A DNA stretch of 64,000 nucleotides from Sinohyriopsis cumingii (GCA_028554795.2 CM068828.1:5487720-5551719), one strand, 5' to 3'; shown: positions 38,451 to 47,912, counted from the first letter of the stretch. Made by a program: numbers and translations. The notes: generated from the sequence alone by a model not told the origin.

Positions 38451-38714
38451 CGATCGTCCCAGGTTAGTGGTACCTGAACACCAACTTGTATTATCGATCG
38501 TCCCAGGTTAGTGGTACCTGAACACCAACTTGTATTACCGATCGTCCCAGGTTAGTGGTACCTGAACACCAGCTTGTATTACCGATCGTACCAGGTTAGT
38601 GGTACCTGAACACCAGCTTGTATTACCGATCGTCCCAGGTTAGTGGTACCTGAACACCAACTTGTATTACCGATCGTCCCAGGTTAGTGGAACCTGAACA
38701 CCAACTTGTATTAT
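38451..38714. repeat. 44-bp tandem repeat, six copies
   Basis: Units start at 38,451, 38,495, 38,539, 38,583, 38,627 and 38,671 with CGATCGTCCCAGGTTAGTGG. Each includes an imperfect palindrome CAGGT...ACCTG. Copies differ by one or two bases. Confidence 0.95.
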
Positions 38715-38903
38715 TTTTCAGAATTTTAAGACAATTCCGTAATACTTCAACTTTAGTATTTGTATCACATACTATATTTTTTTCTATACTACAACTTTAA
38801 ATTTCAAACCACACATTGGTTGAACTGGTCCAAACCTCACACACTGTGGAACAAAGACGGGTCCATTTATTTCTGCCTCCTAGTCGAGAAAACAAACTGA
38901 CTG

Positions 38904-38905
<2 letters not shown>

Positions 38906-38946
<41 letters not shown>
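38906..38946. repeat. (CT)n microsatellite
   Basis: About 20 perfect CT units lie just upstream of the left end of element 2. Confidence 0.95.
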
Positions 38947-38950
<4 letters not shown>

Positions 38951-39315
38951 CAGTTTTCTAACCTCCTGGAAATTCGATAGGTGGCAACTTGGTTATTCTT
39001 GGACATTTCAGTTTTCGCTTTTACTGTCTTGGAAATTCATACATAAGTAGTGAAGTGGGGCACCCTAGCCTCAGTGGAAATTAGCATTACAGGACCCCTT
39101 GGGCAAACCTAGCCTCAATGGAAATTTAACATGGGAAAAAATCATGGGCAAACCTAGCCTCAAGGGAAATTTAACATGGGAAAAAATCATGGGCAACTCT
39201 AGCCTCAGAGGGAATTGAACATGGGAAAAAATCATGGGCAACTCTAGCCTCAAGGGGAATTGAACATGGAAAAAAAAATCTTGGATCTGTTGAACGACAA
39301 GGGAAAATGGAACAG

Positions 39316-39347
39316 GGTCGGGACCCTATCTTAATAAGGTCCCGACC
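39316..39347. other. Perfect 10-bp inverted repeat
   Basis: GGTCGGGACC and GGTCCCGACC are separated by a 12-nt AT-rich loop. This is unique to element 2's terminal region and could be a cruciform or protein site. Confidence 0.8.
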
Positions 39348-39452
39348 TGATGGGTCTATGGAAATGGAACATACGAAAATTGAAACAGGGAGGGGTCTCT
39401 ATTTTTTTTAAACAAAAACAATAAATAAAAAATAGGGTAGGCAATTGAAAGT

Positions 39453-40040
39453 CTATCTCTTTTCGAGAAATGTGGGTGGCCCTGAAAAGGGCCTTTGGGT
39501 TTCTTCTTCTTCTTCTTCTTCTTCTAACTCCTTAACTTCTTTATCCATCCCCTTATTTTTTCCATCATTCCTTTCTTCTTCTTCTTTTCTGTTTCCGGTA
39601 TCCAGTTCTTCCTTTTTCTTTCTATTTTCTTCTTCTTTTCTATCTTTTGCCCACCTGTCCTTTATTTTCTCCACTTCTTCATCTATCACCTTTCTCATCT
39701 TTTCTTCCCCTTTTTTCAATTGTTCAACACTCCTTTTGACAAAGGGCCACTCTGACTTTTTTTCTATCTCTTCCAAGAACCTTCTTACTTCTTTTACCTT
39801 CTCCATGGCCTCTCTTATTGTCCCCACTCTGACATAAGGGGGATTTATCAGCCCTCTCAATCTCTTCACTTCTTCTTCATTTAATCCCTCTATCATCTCC
39901 CTGGCTAATTTTAGTTCGTTCACGTAGTGCAGACTTGTTCTTAACCTCCAATCTCTTTCAATCCTTTCAACTCCATATTCACCATCCACCATCCAAAAAT
40001 AAACATGCCTTAAATCATTAAACAGTTGGGACACTTCCAT
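39453..40040 (-). CDS. Small Glu/Lys-rich coiled-coil protein, reads through its hairpin
   Basis: 195 codons from ATG at 40040. The head has WRLRTSLHYVNELKLAREMIEG and INPPYVRVGTIREAMEKVKEV. A long Glu/Lys coiled-coil-like tail follows and the frame ends in a Glu run coded by a TTC/GAA triplet repeat. The frame does not stop before the hairpin at 39,478-39,493 but translates it (RPFSGPP). If the mRNA is cut after the hairpin, it would have no stop codon, so a triplet-repeat indel has probably shifted the frame. It is in the same position and has the same promoter and hairpin as the 129-residue gene of element 1, but no clear sequence similarity to it. Confidence 0.6.
   Translation of the reverse strand: MEVSQLFNDLRHVYFWMVDGEYGVERIERDWRLRTSLHYVNELKLAREMIEGLNEEEVKRLRGLINPPYVRVGTIREAMEKVKEVRRFLEEIEKKSEWPFVKRSVEQLKKGEEKMRKVIDEEVEKIKDRWAKDRKEEENRKKKEELDTGNRKEEEERNDGKNKGMDKEVKELEEEEEEEETQRPFSGPPTFLEKR
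39478..39493 (-). terminator. Histone-type 3' stem-loop
   Basis: The minus-strand CCCAAA, GGCCCUUUUCAGGGCC, ACCCA and CGAAAAGAGAUAG all match the histone signal, including both flanks. Confidence 0.85.
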
Positions 40041-40087
40041 CTTCTTTTTTTATTCCTTAGAATGGTGCGAACGACGAACTTTGTGGG

Positions 40088-40196
40088 TTCTTATACGAAA
40101 AGCGCGGACGTGATGGAAAACATCCCCCTAAGAGAAAAGTTATATTACCTAGATCATAACCAAACAACGCGCGGACGTGAAGGAAAACATCCCCTA
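40088..40196 (-). promoter_or_regulatory. Shared promoter block (two copies)
   Basis: The minus-strand TTTTCCATCACGTCCGCGC (40,100-40,127) and CGTATAAG lie about 50 nt before the start at 40040. A second copy is at 40,169-40,196. The layout is identical to 17,085-17,206. 40,200-40,400 carries a degenerate form of the left-arm minisatellite. Confidence 0.65.
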
Positions 40197-40492
40197 CTTT
40201 TCTCATTTCATATTATCTACTGTCCACATACGTGAAGCAGCAATAAACAAACCCCAAATCTACTATTCACACACTCAAAGCATTAAAATGAAACCCAAAT
40301 CTACTATCCACACAAACATACGTGATCACTTACAAAGCCCAATAATCTACTATCCACACAAACGTACTTGAGCGCTTACAAACACACAAACACAAGAAAA
40401 AAGAGTCAGTGTTTATATTCACACTACTCTACATACACACATTGGCAAATCGATTACTATTTCTTTTCTAGAGTATTGGGTAGCCCTGTTTG

Positions 40493-40500
40493 TTTTTTGA
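40493..40500 (-). terminator. Damaged histone-type hairpin
   Basis: Only the AGCCCT half of the hairpin, with its conserved downstream block, remains after the gene ending at 40,518. The loop and other arm are deleted. Confidence 0.6.
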
Positions 40501-40517
40501 ACTCCAATGACACCTGG

Positions 40518-40826
40518 TTAATGATGGCACCTTCCAGGCCTGGCACCACACACACATCTTCTTCCCCAGTCTCCTTTTACTTTTTTTCTTGGGAGTGCAG
40601 AGGCGGGGTGATTGGCTTCAGCACCCCAATCCTCTGTCTCTGGTATCTTGTAAGTCATCCTCTCTCCTATTTTCTTTTCCTCCTGTTCTCTCTGTCTTCT
40701 CTCCTCCTCTTCTTTCTTTATCCTTGCCTCTTCTACTATGGCCTCTGCAGCCAGCTCATTCACTATACGCCTGGCATGTTCCAGGTGTACATGAAGTTCA
40801 AGCAGTTTTGCTAGTCTGGTGTTCAT
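40518..40826 (-). CDS. Homologue of the Glu/Arg-repeat protein
   Basis: 102 residues from ATG at 40826. The head (LAKLLELHVHLEHARRIVNELAAEAI) and Cys/His tail (CVCGARPGRCHH) match the element 1 gene at 18,080-18,457, but the EEEERRYK repeats are reduced to one short KEEEERR tract. Conservation of both ends with loss of the middle argues for real coding. The shared promoter block is at 40,886; the 3' hairpin is damaged. Confidence 0.7.
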   Translation of the reverse strand: MNTRLAKLLELHVHLEHARRIVNELAAEAIVEEARIKKEEEERRQREQEEKKIGERMTYKIPETEDWGAEANHPASALPRKKVKGDWGRRCVCGARPGRCHH

Positions 40827-40873
40827 TCTCTTGATCAATCAACAAGGGTAGCTAGACTGCCGAGTGATTTTTA

Positions 40874-40913
40874 ATTTATAGTGAAAGCGCGGACGTGAAG
40901 GAAAACATCCCGC
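40874..40913 (-). promoter_or_regulatory. Shared promoter block, cut off by LINE insertion
   Basis: TTTTCCTTCACGTCCGCGC followed by TTTCACTATAAATT (minus strand) lies about 50 nt before the start at 40826. The LINE inserted 15 bp upstream of it and moved the second half-copy of the block to 44,952. Confidence 0.65.
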
Positions 40914-40927
40914 TAAAACAAAAGTTA

Positions 40928-43900
40928 GTTAGTTAGTTAGTTAGTTGGATTATAGTGGTTTTCGTTCTTTTGAACATGTACCACTTTTTTATTCACGCAC
41001 TGCGTGATTTTTAATTACTCCTGGGGGAAGGAAAAGGAGCCTCATCCCCCAGGCTTTTATGTACTCAAAGAGTACTTTTTAATTTAGCCACTCAGGTGTA
41101 GGACTAACTAGTCCTTAACAACCTGACTGAAAGGCTAATAGACATGAGTGGGAATAGTCACACCACACACTCGTGTTTCTTAGTTGGATTGAAATGCCCC
41201 AGGTGTCAAACCAAGCAGTATGTGACTCCCGCCACGATTGGTCGGCAGCGATGACGTCACATTAGGACACCCGGTCTTGTGGCATTGACGAAGTGGCCCG
41301 CTTTTTTGATATCATCAATTGCCTTTCCCAGTCCGATATTCCGGTAGACAGAGCCTTCCTTTTTTCCACTCTGTTTAGGTGGTGCAGGTTCATCAGCTTC
41401 ATCGCCGCTGGATGATGATACTTCCAGGGCCGCTGCCAGCGTGGAAGTTTCAAATTCTTCAGGGTCGTCTGCCAACATTGCCTGGATTTGGCTGAGTATG
41501 TTAGTAGAAATAGCTGTGGAAGCTTGATTTAAAAGTTCAGCCAGATGTTGTTTTAAGAGACAAGGAGACGGTTAGGAGTATATTTTTTTTTTTTTTTTTT
41601 TTTATTTTTTTATTTTTTTTTTTCGTTTTCTTTTTTTTTTTTATTCATCAATTCCTTATTTATTTTGATTCCCTATCTTATTGGTTTGGAATGAAAACTT
41701 GTTTTTATGGTTGTTTGTATGTTATTATGGAGTCCTGTTTTAATTAATTCCTATTTTCCTATTTTAATTTTTTGTGGCCTTAATTGGTTTTTATTATTCG
41801 GGGTATGAACGGCTGTGTCAGTTTGTGAACCTACGAGACCTAGCAGGCCGTCATAATTCCCAAACAGTGATTTTGTGATATTCGTCCTTAACTGGTTTTT
41901 ATTATTCGGGCTATGAACGGCTGTGTCAGTCTGTGAACCCACGAGACCGAGCCGGCTGTCATAATTCCCAAACAGTGATTTGTTATATTTTTAACTGGTC
42001 TTTGATTTACTTTCTTAGATTTTTTTGAGTAGATTGGATTCGTGTATAAAACTTATGATATTTTTGAATGTTAGATTAATATTGGGGTTTGTGTTCATCA
42101 AGAATTCTGGGTATGTTGTAGGGGATCCAATTTTATGCTGTTTAACTTTAAACTTAGCCCTTTCTTTTTCAAGTGTATGGCAGTTGTTAAAAATATGCTC
42201 TATGTCTTCTGGGACCCTGCAGTGGTAGCAGTTAGGGTTATGTGGTTGTGGTCCTATGTACTGTCCGAAGCTGTTAGCCAGCTTGGTTTTGCCCGTGAGT
42301 ATTCTATTTATGAATTTTTGTTCACTGCCTTTTGTTTTGGGTGGTTTCCTATTTCTACATACTTCTTTAATGATGGTTTTTAGTTTCCTGCCTTGAGTGC
42401 TTGTGTTCCATAATTCCTGCCATTTATTATCAATGAGGGTTTTAGATATGCTATTGAGTTCGCATATGCTATAATCTAGGTTGATGTGAGTGGTTTCGTT
42501 TAGTTTTTGTTTAGCTGTTATATCTGCCATATCGTTACCTGGTATGTTAATATGGGATGGTATCCACATAAATTCTACTTGTAAGTTATTATTGTTCAGT
42601 ATTTTTAACAATAAATTGGTTTGCCTAAGATAGTTTTCTCTTGATTTGGTGTTGTTATTAAGTATTGAGTTTATGACGCTTAGCGAGTCACTTATTATTA
42701 CCGCTTGTGGTATTTTGTTCTCTTTGATCCATTTGAGTGCTTCAAGTATGGCCCAGAATTCAGCTGTGTATATAGAGCAGAGGTTAGGTAATCTTCTTCC
42801 TACTTTAATGTTAAGTTCGGGGATTACGTAAGCTGCTGCTGTTCTGGGTGGTTCTGTAATTTTGGATCCATCAGTGTAAATCTTAATGTAGTTGCAATAT
42901 TTTGAGTTGATTTCTTCTGTACAGATTGTGTTTAGTTTGAGTTCCTGTTCGTTTTTATTGCCATATTTCGTAATGAGAGTGTTAACTGTGGGGTTGATAT
43001 TTATCCATGGTTCTTTGTCATAGTGATTTGCAATTTCTGCTTGGAGTTTGTCTATAGGAAGTTGTTCAACTAATTGATGGACTAATTTCCCTGCTGGTAT
43101 GTTTTGTGATAATTTAGTTCTAAAAGGTATGTTGCATTTATTTATAGCTAGCCGGGTGGGGTGTGTGTCGGGGTGTGTTGTTAGCCTGGCTGCATATCTG
43201 AGGGTGAGTTCTTGTCTTCTAAGGTGGAGCGGCAGTTCTCCAGTTAAGATTTGAAGTTCCACTAGTGATGTGGATGGTAGTGCACCAGTGCAAATAATTA
43301 GGGCCTTTCTTTGTATGCTATCTAGTTTTTTGAGGTTATTTTGCGGTGCCGAGTTGTAAATTTGGCATCCGTAATCTAGTTTAGATCTAATTAACGATTT
43401 ATATAAAGCTAGTAAGGTTTCTTGATTGGATCCCCAGGTGGTTCCTTTAAGGGTTGTAAGGAGGTTAAGGTCTTTATTACACCTTTTGACTAGTTCGTTT
43501 ATGTGGTGTCCCCAGTTTAGCTTGGAGTCATAATGCATTCCTAAAAATCGTGTTACATTTACGAATTTAATTTCTTGATTTTGGATGGTGAGTTTGGGAA
43601 ACTGATTTTGTAATTTACGTTTGGTGGTGAATAATACTGCTATGGTTTTTTCATGGGATATTTTGAAACCCCATTTATCAGCCCATTTCCCTATTTTGTT
43701 TAAACTTGTTTGAATATCGCTGATTACTTTGTGGTTGGAAGGGTTTCCTGCTCTCCATAATCCACTATCATCAGCAAATTGTGAGAGTTCAATTAGTTTT
43801 GATGTTAAGTTGGTGTCCAAGTCATTAATCATGATGCTGAAAAGAGTTGGGCTGAGTACGCTCCCTTGTGGTGTACCGTTTTCAAGTGTGTGTGGTTCAG

Positions 43901-44917
43901 AGTAGGTGTCGCCGACTCTGGTTGATATTTTACGGTCAGCGAGGAAGTTTTCAATGAATTTAAACATTCGACCTGTGATGGCGTAGTGGTTGAGTTTGGC
44001 TAATAAGCCTTTGGTCCATACAAGGTCGAATGCCTTTTCGAGGTCAATAAATACTGCAATTAAATTCCTATCAGCTTTGCGTTTGGAGTTGAACGCCAAT
44101 TTAATTGCGGTTTCTAATCGTATTAGTTGATCCGTTTTGGATCTTTTGTTTCTAAATCCGCATTGATTATCGGAGATTAAATTATTGCTCTCTAGGTGGT
44201 GTTTGAGTCGGTTGGTGACTATGGTTTCCATGATCTTACAAATGTTGTTTGTTAGGGAAATGGGTCTGTAGGAGCTAATATCGTTAGGGTCTTTTCCTTG
44301 CTTGGGTATTGGAATTACTATTGCGTGTTTCCATTTATCGGGTAGTTTGCCTGAGGTCCATATTTGGTTTAGTAATTTAATAATTGTTTGTTTAATGTTA
44401 TTTGGGATATTTTTGTATATTGTGTATCCTATTTGATCTTCCCCTGGGCTAGTTTCGTTTTTGGTTGTCAATGCTAGGTCCCATTCGTAAGTTGTAATGT
44501 CTTTATTTAGGTTCGAGACTTTGGGACCGAGGTCTTTAAAGAGATTACTATGGGTTCTTTCTACTTTGTCCCTATGTAATTGAAATGCTGGGGTGTGGTT
44601 GGTGTTGCTACTCATATCTGAGAAATGCTGAGCTAGTCGGTCAGCCTTTTCTTTATTAGTAATGGCTCCAGCTATTTTTGGAGTGGTGTTAGTTGTCTTT
44701 CCTCTAATTGATCTAATCTTATCCCAGACTTGTTTGGTACTAGTTGTGATATTGATATTCGTGCAGTAATTATGCCAAGTTGATTCCTTTGCCTGTTTAA
44801 TTATGTTTTTAAGGTTTTTCTCCTTTTGTTTATATATAGTGAAATCAATAGAGTTTTTAGTGCGTTTGAATTTATTGAGGGCTTTTTTCTTATCAGTGAT
44901 GGCTTGTTTGCATTCAT
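40928..44917 (-). mobile_element. LINE copy 1 (RT plus RNase H), 5'-truncated
   Basis: The insertion is flanked by CAAAAGTTA at 40,919-40,927 and 44,918-44,926. The 3' end carries a (TTAG)n tail on the plus strand, the body is minus strand, and the 5' end is truncated so that the endonuclease domain is missing. Between the ORF stop (42,015) and the tail are a direct repeat of about 100 bp (41,780-41,985), a T-run (41,583-41,640, a poly(A) on the coding strand) and a further 650 bp with a hairpin chain. Confidence 0.9.
40954..41114 (-). other. Chain of hairpins at the LINE 3' end
   Basis: Five consecutive inverted repeats occur: AGTGGT/ACCACT (40,954-40,985), TCACGCA/TGCGTGA (40,993-41,007), CCTGGGGGA/TCCCCCAGG (41,020-41,053), GTACTC/GAGTAC (41,061-41,075) and GGACTA/TAGTCC (41,101-41,114). 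All are kept in LINE copy 2 (about 45,340-45,505). A structured 3' RNA end could be what the reverse transcriptase recognises. Confidence 0.8.
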
Positions 44918-44951
44918 CAAAAGTTATATTACCTAGATCATGACCAAACAA
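42015..44951 (-). CDS. LINE ORF2 fragment: reverse transcriptase and RNase H
   Basis: A long open frame of 978 codons. Its ATG (44,951) and first dozen codons come from element 2 flank, so the reading frame is a chance extension of the truncated LINE. The RT palm has FIDLEKAFDLVW, the PQGSVLSP motif and FADDSGL. RNase H has IYTDGSK, AEFWAILEAL, ISDSLSVIN and HINIPGNDMAD. The end has a CYHC...HIFNNC zinc-like motif. It resembles Jockey/I-type non-LTR polymerases with RNase H. The absence of stops over 2.9 kb suggests very recent insertion. Confidence 0.9.
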   Translation of the reverse strand: MFGHDLGNITFDECKQAITDKKKALNKFKRTKNSIDFTIYKQKEKNLKNIIKQAKESTWHNYCTNINITTSTKQVWDKIRSIRGKTTNTTPKIAGAITNKEKADRLAQHFSDMSSNTNHTPAFQLHRDKVERTHSNLFKDLGPKVSNLNKDITTYEWDLALTTKNETSPGEDQIGYTIYKNIPNNIKQTIIKLLNQIWTSGKLPDKWKHAIVIPIPKQGKDPNDISSYRPISLTNNICKIMETIVTNRLKHHLESNNLISDNQCGFRNKRSKTDQLIRLETAIKLAFNSKRKADRNLIAVFIDLEKAFDLVWTKGLLAKLNHYAITGRMFKFIENFLADRKISTRVGDTYSEPHTLENGTPQGSVLSPTLFSIMINDLDTNLTSKLIELSQFADDSGLWRAGNPSNHKVISDIQTSLNKIGKWADKWGFKISHEKTIAVLFTTKRKLQNQFPKLTIQNQEIKFVNVTRFLGMHYDSKLNWGHHINELVKRCNKDLNLLTTLKGTTWGSNQETLLALYKSLIRSKLDYGCQIYNSAPQNNLKKLDSIQRKALIICTGALPSTSLVELQILTGELPLHLRRQELTLRYAARLTTHPDTHPTRLAINKCNIPFRTKLSQNIPAGKLVHQLVEQLPIDKLQAEIANHYDKEPWININPTVNTLITKYGNKNEQELKLNTICTEEINSKYCNYIKIYTDGSKITEPPRTAAAYVIPELNIKVGRRLPNLCSIYTAEFWAILEALKWIKENKIPQAVIISDSLSVINSILNNNTKSRENYLRQTNLLLKILNNNNLQVEFMWIPSHINIPGNDMADITAKQKLNETTHINLDYSICELNSISKTLIDNKWQELWNTSTQGRKLKTIIKEVCRNRKPPKTKGSEQKFINRILTGKTKLANSFGQYIGPQPHNPNCYHCRVPEDIEHIFNNCHTLEKERAKFKVKQHKIGSPTTYPEFLMNTNPNINLTFKNIISFIHESNLLKKI

Positions 44952-45234
44952 CGCGCGGACCTAAAAGAAACACTCACTGACTTTTTTATACTACCTATAA
45001 CTATTCTAAAAAAATTTCATTAAACAAATAATATACTATCCACATACGCAAAGCAATCAAACCCCAAATCTACTCTCCACGCACGTCAAACAGCAAAAAA
45101 TAAAACATTATCACAATCTACTATCCACACAAACACATACACTCACACCACAAAAGAGTCAGTGTTTATATTCACACTACTCTACATACACACATTGGCA
45201 AATCGATTGTTATTTCTTTTCTAGAGTATTGGGT

Positions 45235-45250
45235 AGCCCTGAAAAGGGCT
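45235..45250 (-). terminator. Histone-type 3' stem-loop, separated from its gene
   Basis: AGCCCUUUUCAGGGCU with ACCCA and CUAGAAAAGAAAUAAC (minus strand) is the equivalent of 18,911-18,926. LINE copy 2 now separates it by about 2.2 kb from the poly-Gln gene it served. 44,950-45,230 holds the displaced half promoter block and AT-rich spacer. Confidence 0.8.
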
Positions 45251-45313
45251 GTTTTTTTTTTTTGTTTTTGTTCTTTTTGTTTGCTATGGCAATCTTTTAG
45301 TTTCTAAGAATGC

Positions 45314-47472
45314 TTAGTTAGTTAATTAGTTGGATTATAGTGGTTTTCGTTCTTTTGAACATGTACCACTTGTTTATTCACGCACTGCGTGATTTTTAAT
45401 TACTCCTGGGGGAAGGAAAAGGAGCCTCATCCCCCAGGCTTTTATGTACTCAAAGAGTACTTTTTAATTTAGCCACTCAGGTGTAGGACTAACTAGTCCT
45501 TAACAACCTGACTGAAATTCTAATAAACATGAGTGGGAATAGTCACACCACACACTCGTGTTTCTTGGTAGGATCGAAATGCCCCAGGTGTCAAACCAAG
45601 CAGTATGTGACTCCCGCTACTATTGGTCGGCAGCGATAACGTCACATTAGGACACCTGGTCTTGTGGCATTGACGAAGTGGCCCGCTTTTTTGATATCAT
45701 CAATTGCCTTTCCCAGTCCGATATTCCGGTAGACAGAGCCTTCTTTTTTTCCACTCTGTTTAGGTGGTGCAGGTTCATCAGCTTCATCGCCGCTGGATGA
45801 TGATACTTACAGGGCCGCTGCCAGCGTGGAAGTTTCAAATTCTTCAGGGTCGTCTGCCAACATTGCCTGGATTTGGCTGAGTATGTTAGTAGAAATAGCT
45901 GTGGAAGCTTTATTTAAAAGTTCAGCGAGATGTTGTTTTAGAGACAAGGAGACGGTTAGGAGTATATCTTTTTTTTCTTTTTCTTATTTTTTTTTTTTTA
46001 TGAATTCCTTATTTATTTTGATTCCTTATCTTATTGGTTTGGAATGAAAACTTGTTTTATGGTTGTTTTTATGTTATTATGGAGTCCTGTTTTAATTAAT
46101 TCCTATTTTCCTATTTTAATTTTTTGTGGCCTTAATTGGTTTTTATTATTCGGGCTATGAACGGCTATGTCATTTTATGAACCTACGAGACCTAGCAGGC
46201 CGTCATAATTCCCAAACAGTGATTTTGTAATATTCGTCCTTAACTGGTTTTTATTATTCGGGCTATGAACGGCTGTGTCAGTCTGTGAATCCACGAGATC
46301 GAGCCGGCTGTCATAATTCCCAAAGAGTGATTTGAAATATTTTTAACTGGTCTTTGATTTACTTTCTTAGATTTTTTTGATTAGATTGGATTCGTGTATA
46401 AAACGTATGATATTTTTGAATGTTAGATTAATATTGGGGTTTGTGTTTATCAAGAATTCTGGGTATGTTGCAGGGGATCCAATATTATGCTGTTTAACTT
46501 TAAACTTAGCCCTTTCTTTTTCAAGTGTATGGCAGTTGTTAAAAATATGCTCTATGTCTTCTGGGACCCTGCAGTGGTAGCAGTTAGGGTTATGTGGTTG
46601 TGGTCCTATGTACTGTCCGAAGCTGTTAGCCAGCTTGGTTTTGCCCGTGAGTATTCTATTTATGAATTTTTGTTCACTGCCTTTTGTTTTGGGTGGTTTC
46701 CTATTTCTACATACTTCTTTAATGATGGTTTTTAGTTTCCTGCCTTGAGTGCTTGTGTTCCATAATTCCTGCCATTTATTATCAATGAGGGTTTTAGATA
46801 TTCTATTGAGTTCGCATATGCTATAATCTAGGTTGATGTGAGTGGTTTCGTTTAGTTTTTGTTTAGCTGTTATATCTGCCATATCGTTACCTGGTATGTT
46901 AATATGGGATGGTATCCACATAAATTCTACTTGTAAGTTATTATTGTTCAGTATTTTTAACAATAAATTGGTTTTCCTAACATAGTTTTCTCTTGATTTG
47001 GTGTTGTTATTAAGTATTGAGTTTATGACGCTTAGCGAGTCACTTATTATTACCGCTTGTGGTATTTTGTTCTCTTTGATCCATTTGAGTGCTTCAAGTA
47101 TGGCCCAGAATTCAGCTGTGTATATAGAGCAGAGGTTAGGTAGTCTTCGTCCTACTTTAATGTTAAGTTCGGGGATTAAGTAAGCTGCTGCTGTTCTGGG
47201 TGGTTCTGTAATTTTGGATCCATCTGTGTAAATCTTACTGTAGTTGCAATATTTTGAGTTGATTTCTTCTGCACAGATTGTGTTTAGTATGAGTTCCTGT
47301 TCGTTTTTATTGCCATATTTCGTAATGAGGGGGTTAACTGTGGGGTTGATATTTATCCATGGTTCTTTGTCATAGTGATTTGCAATTTCTGCATGGAGGT
47401 TGTCTATAGGAAGTTGTTCAACTAATTGATGGACTAATTTCCTTGCTGGTATGTTTTGTGATAATTTAGTTC
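45314..47472 (-). mobile_element. LINE copy 2, strongly 5'-truncated
   Basis: Nearly identical to the 3' part of copy 1 but cut within the region between RT and RNase H. It is flanked by TTCTAAGAATGC-like sequence on both sides (about 45,302-45,313 and 47,471-47,482). It interrupts the 3' end of the element 2 poly-Gln gene. Same orientation and tail as copy 1. Confidence 0.85.
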
Positions 47473-47785
47473 TAAGAATGCGACGTCCTCTGACGATAGA
47501 CTTTCTGACGATAGGTCTGCTTCTTCGGAAAGAGAAGAAGAACTCTTTGGTGTCGATACGACAATCGACAAAGCCTCTGTCAGGTTCAGGTTGCTGCTGC
47601 TGCTGCTGCTGTTGCTGTTGCTGCTGTCTCTGAAGTCTGTACTTCTCTGTCCATTCTTCTTTCTCCCTGTTCACTTCTTCTCTGAAGAGCTCTTCTATCA
47701 GGTCTTTAGTGACTTTTAACATTCTCACATTCTCTATCTCTTCTGGCTTCGGTATCAGACTGTGTATGACCCTATGCAAATTCAC
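46367..47785 (-). CDS. Chimeric frame: poly-Gln gene fused to LINE RNase H
   Basis: The open frame begins without an ATG inside the element 2 poly-Gln gene (homologue of 18,957-19,316). It runs through its Gln tract and RRSRPIVRKSIV, then continues in frame into the LINE with KLSQNIPARKL, the full RNase H (IYTDGSK, ISDSLSVIN) and the terminal CYHC motif. The true N-terminus is out of frame owing to a 2-nt loss near 47,800. So the native start is broken, but about 470 codons stay open across the junction. Confidence 0.7.
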   Translation of the reverse strand: MNLHRVIHSLIPKPEEIENVRMLKVTKDLIEELFREEVNREKEEWTEKYRLQRQQQQQQQQQQQQPEPDRGFVDCRIDTKEFFFSFRRSRPIVRKSIVRGRRILRTKLSQNIPARKLVHQLVEQLPIDNLHAEIANHYDKEPWININPTVNPLITKYGNKNEQELILNTICAEEINSKYCNYSKIYTDGSKITEPPRTAAAYLIPELNIKVGRRLPNLCSIYTAEFWAILEALKWIKENKIPQAVIISDSLSVINSILNNNTKSRENYVRKTNLLLKILNNNNLQVEFMWIPSHINIPGNDMADITAKQKLNETTHINLDYSICELNRISKTLIDNKWQELWNTSTQGRKLKTIIKEVCRNRKPPKTKGSEQKFINRILTGKTKLANSFGQYIGPQPHNPNCYHCRVPEDIEHIFNNCHTLEKERAKFKVKQHNIGSPATYPEFLINTNPNINLTFKNIIRFIHESNLIKKI

Positions 47786-47869
47786 GTAGGCTTCGTAGCT
47801 TAGCTAGTCTGGAGCACATCTTCGTAGGAGGATGAGTCGACAATGGATGGTTAGACTGTCGGCTACCCC

Positions 47870-47912
47870 CGGCTTTAAAGTCAAAGAGCGGACGTGAAGG
47901 AAAACATCCCTC
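47870..47912 (-). promoter_or_regulatory. Shared promoter block
   Basis: TTTTCCTTCACGTCCGCTC, one base different from the others, lies upstream of the poly-Gln gene remnant, equivalent to 19,374-19,408. 47,950-48,140 is AT-rich with AATAAA on the minus strand near 48,035. Confidence 0.6.

Larger units (their letters stand above)
39046..39497 (+). repeat. Element 2 left terminal repeat
   Basis: It shares with element 1 the start AGTAGT, the CACCCTAGC and AATTAGCATTACA blocks and the hairpin near the inner end. Its four to five subrepeats are different (45 bp, with CTAGCCTCAAGGGAAATTTAAC). The terminus at 63,947 resembles this version more closely. Confidence 0.8.
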
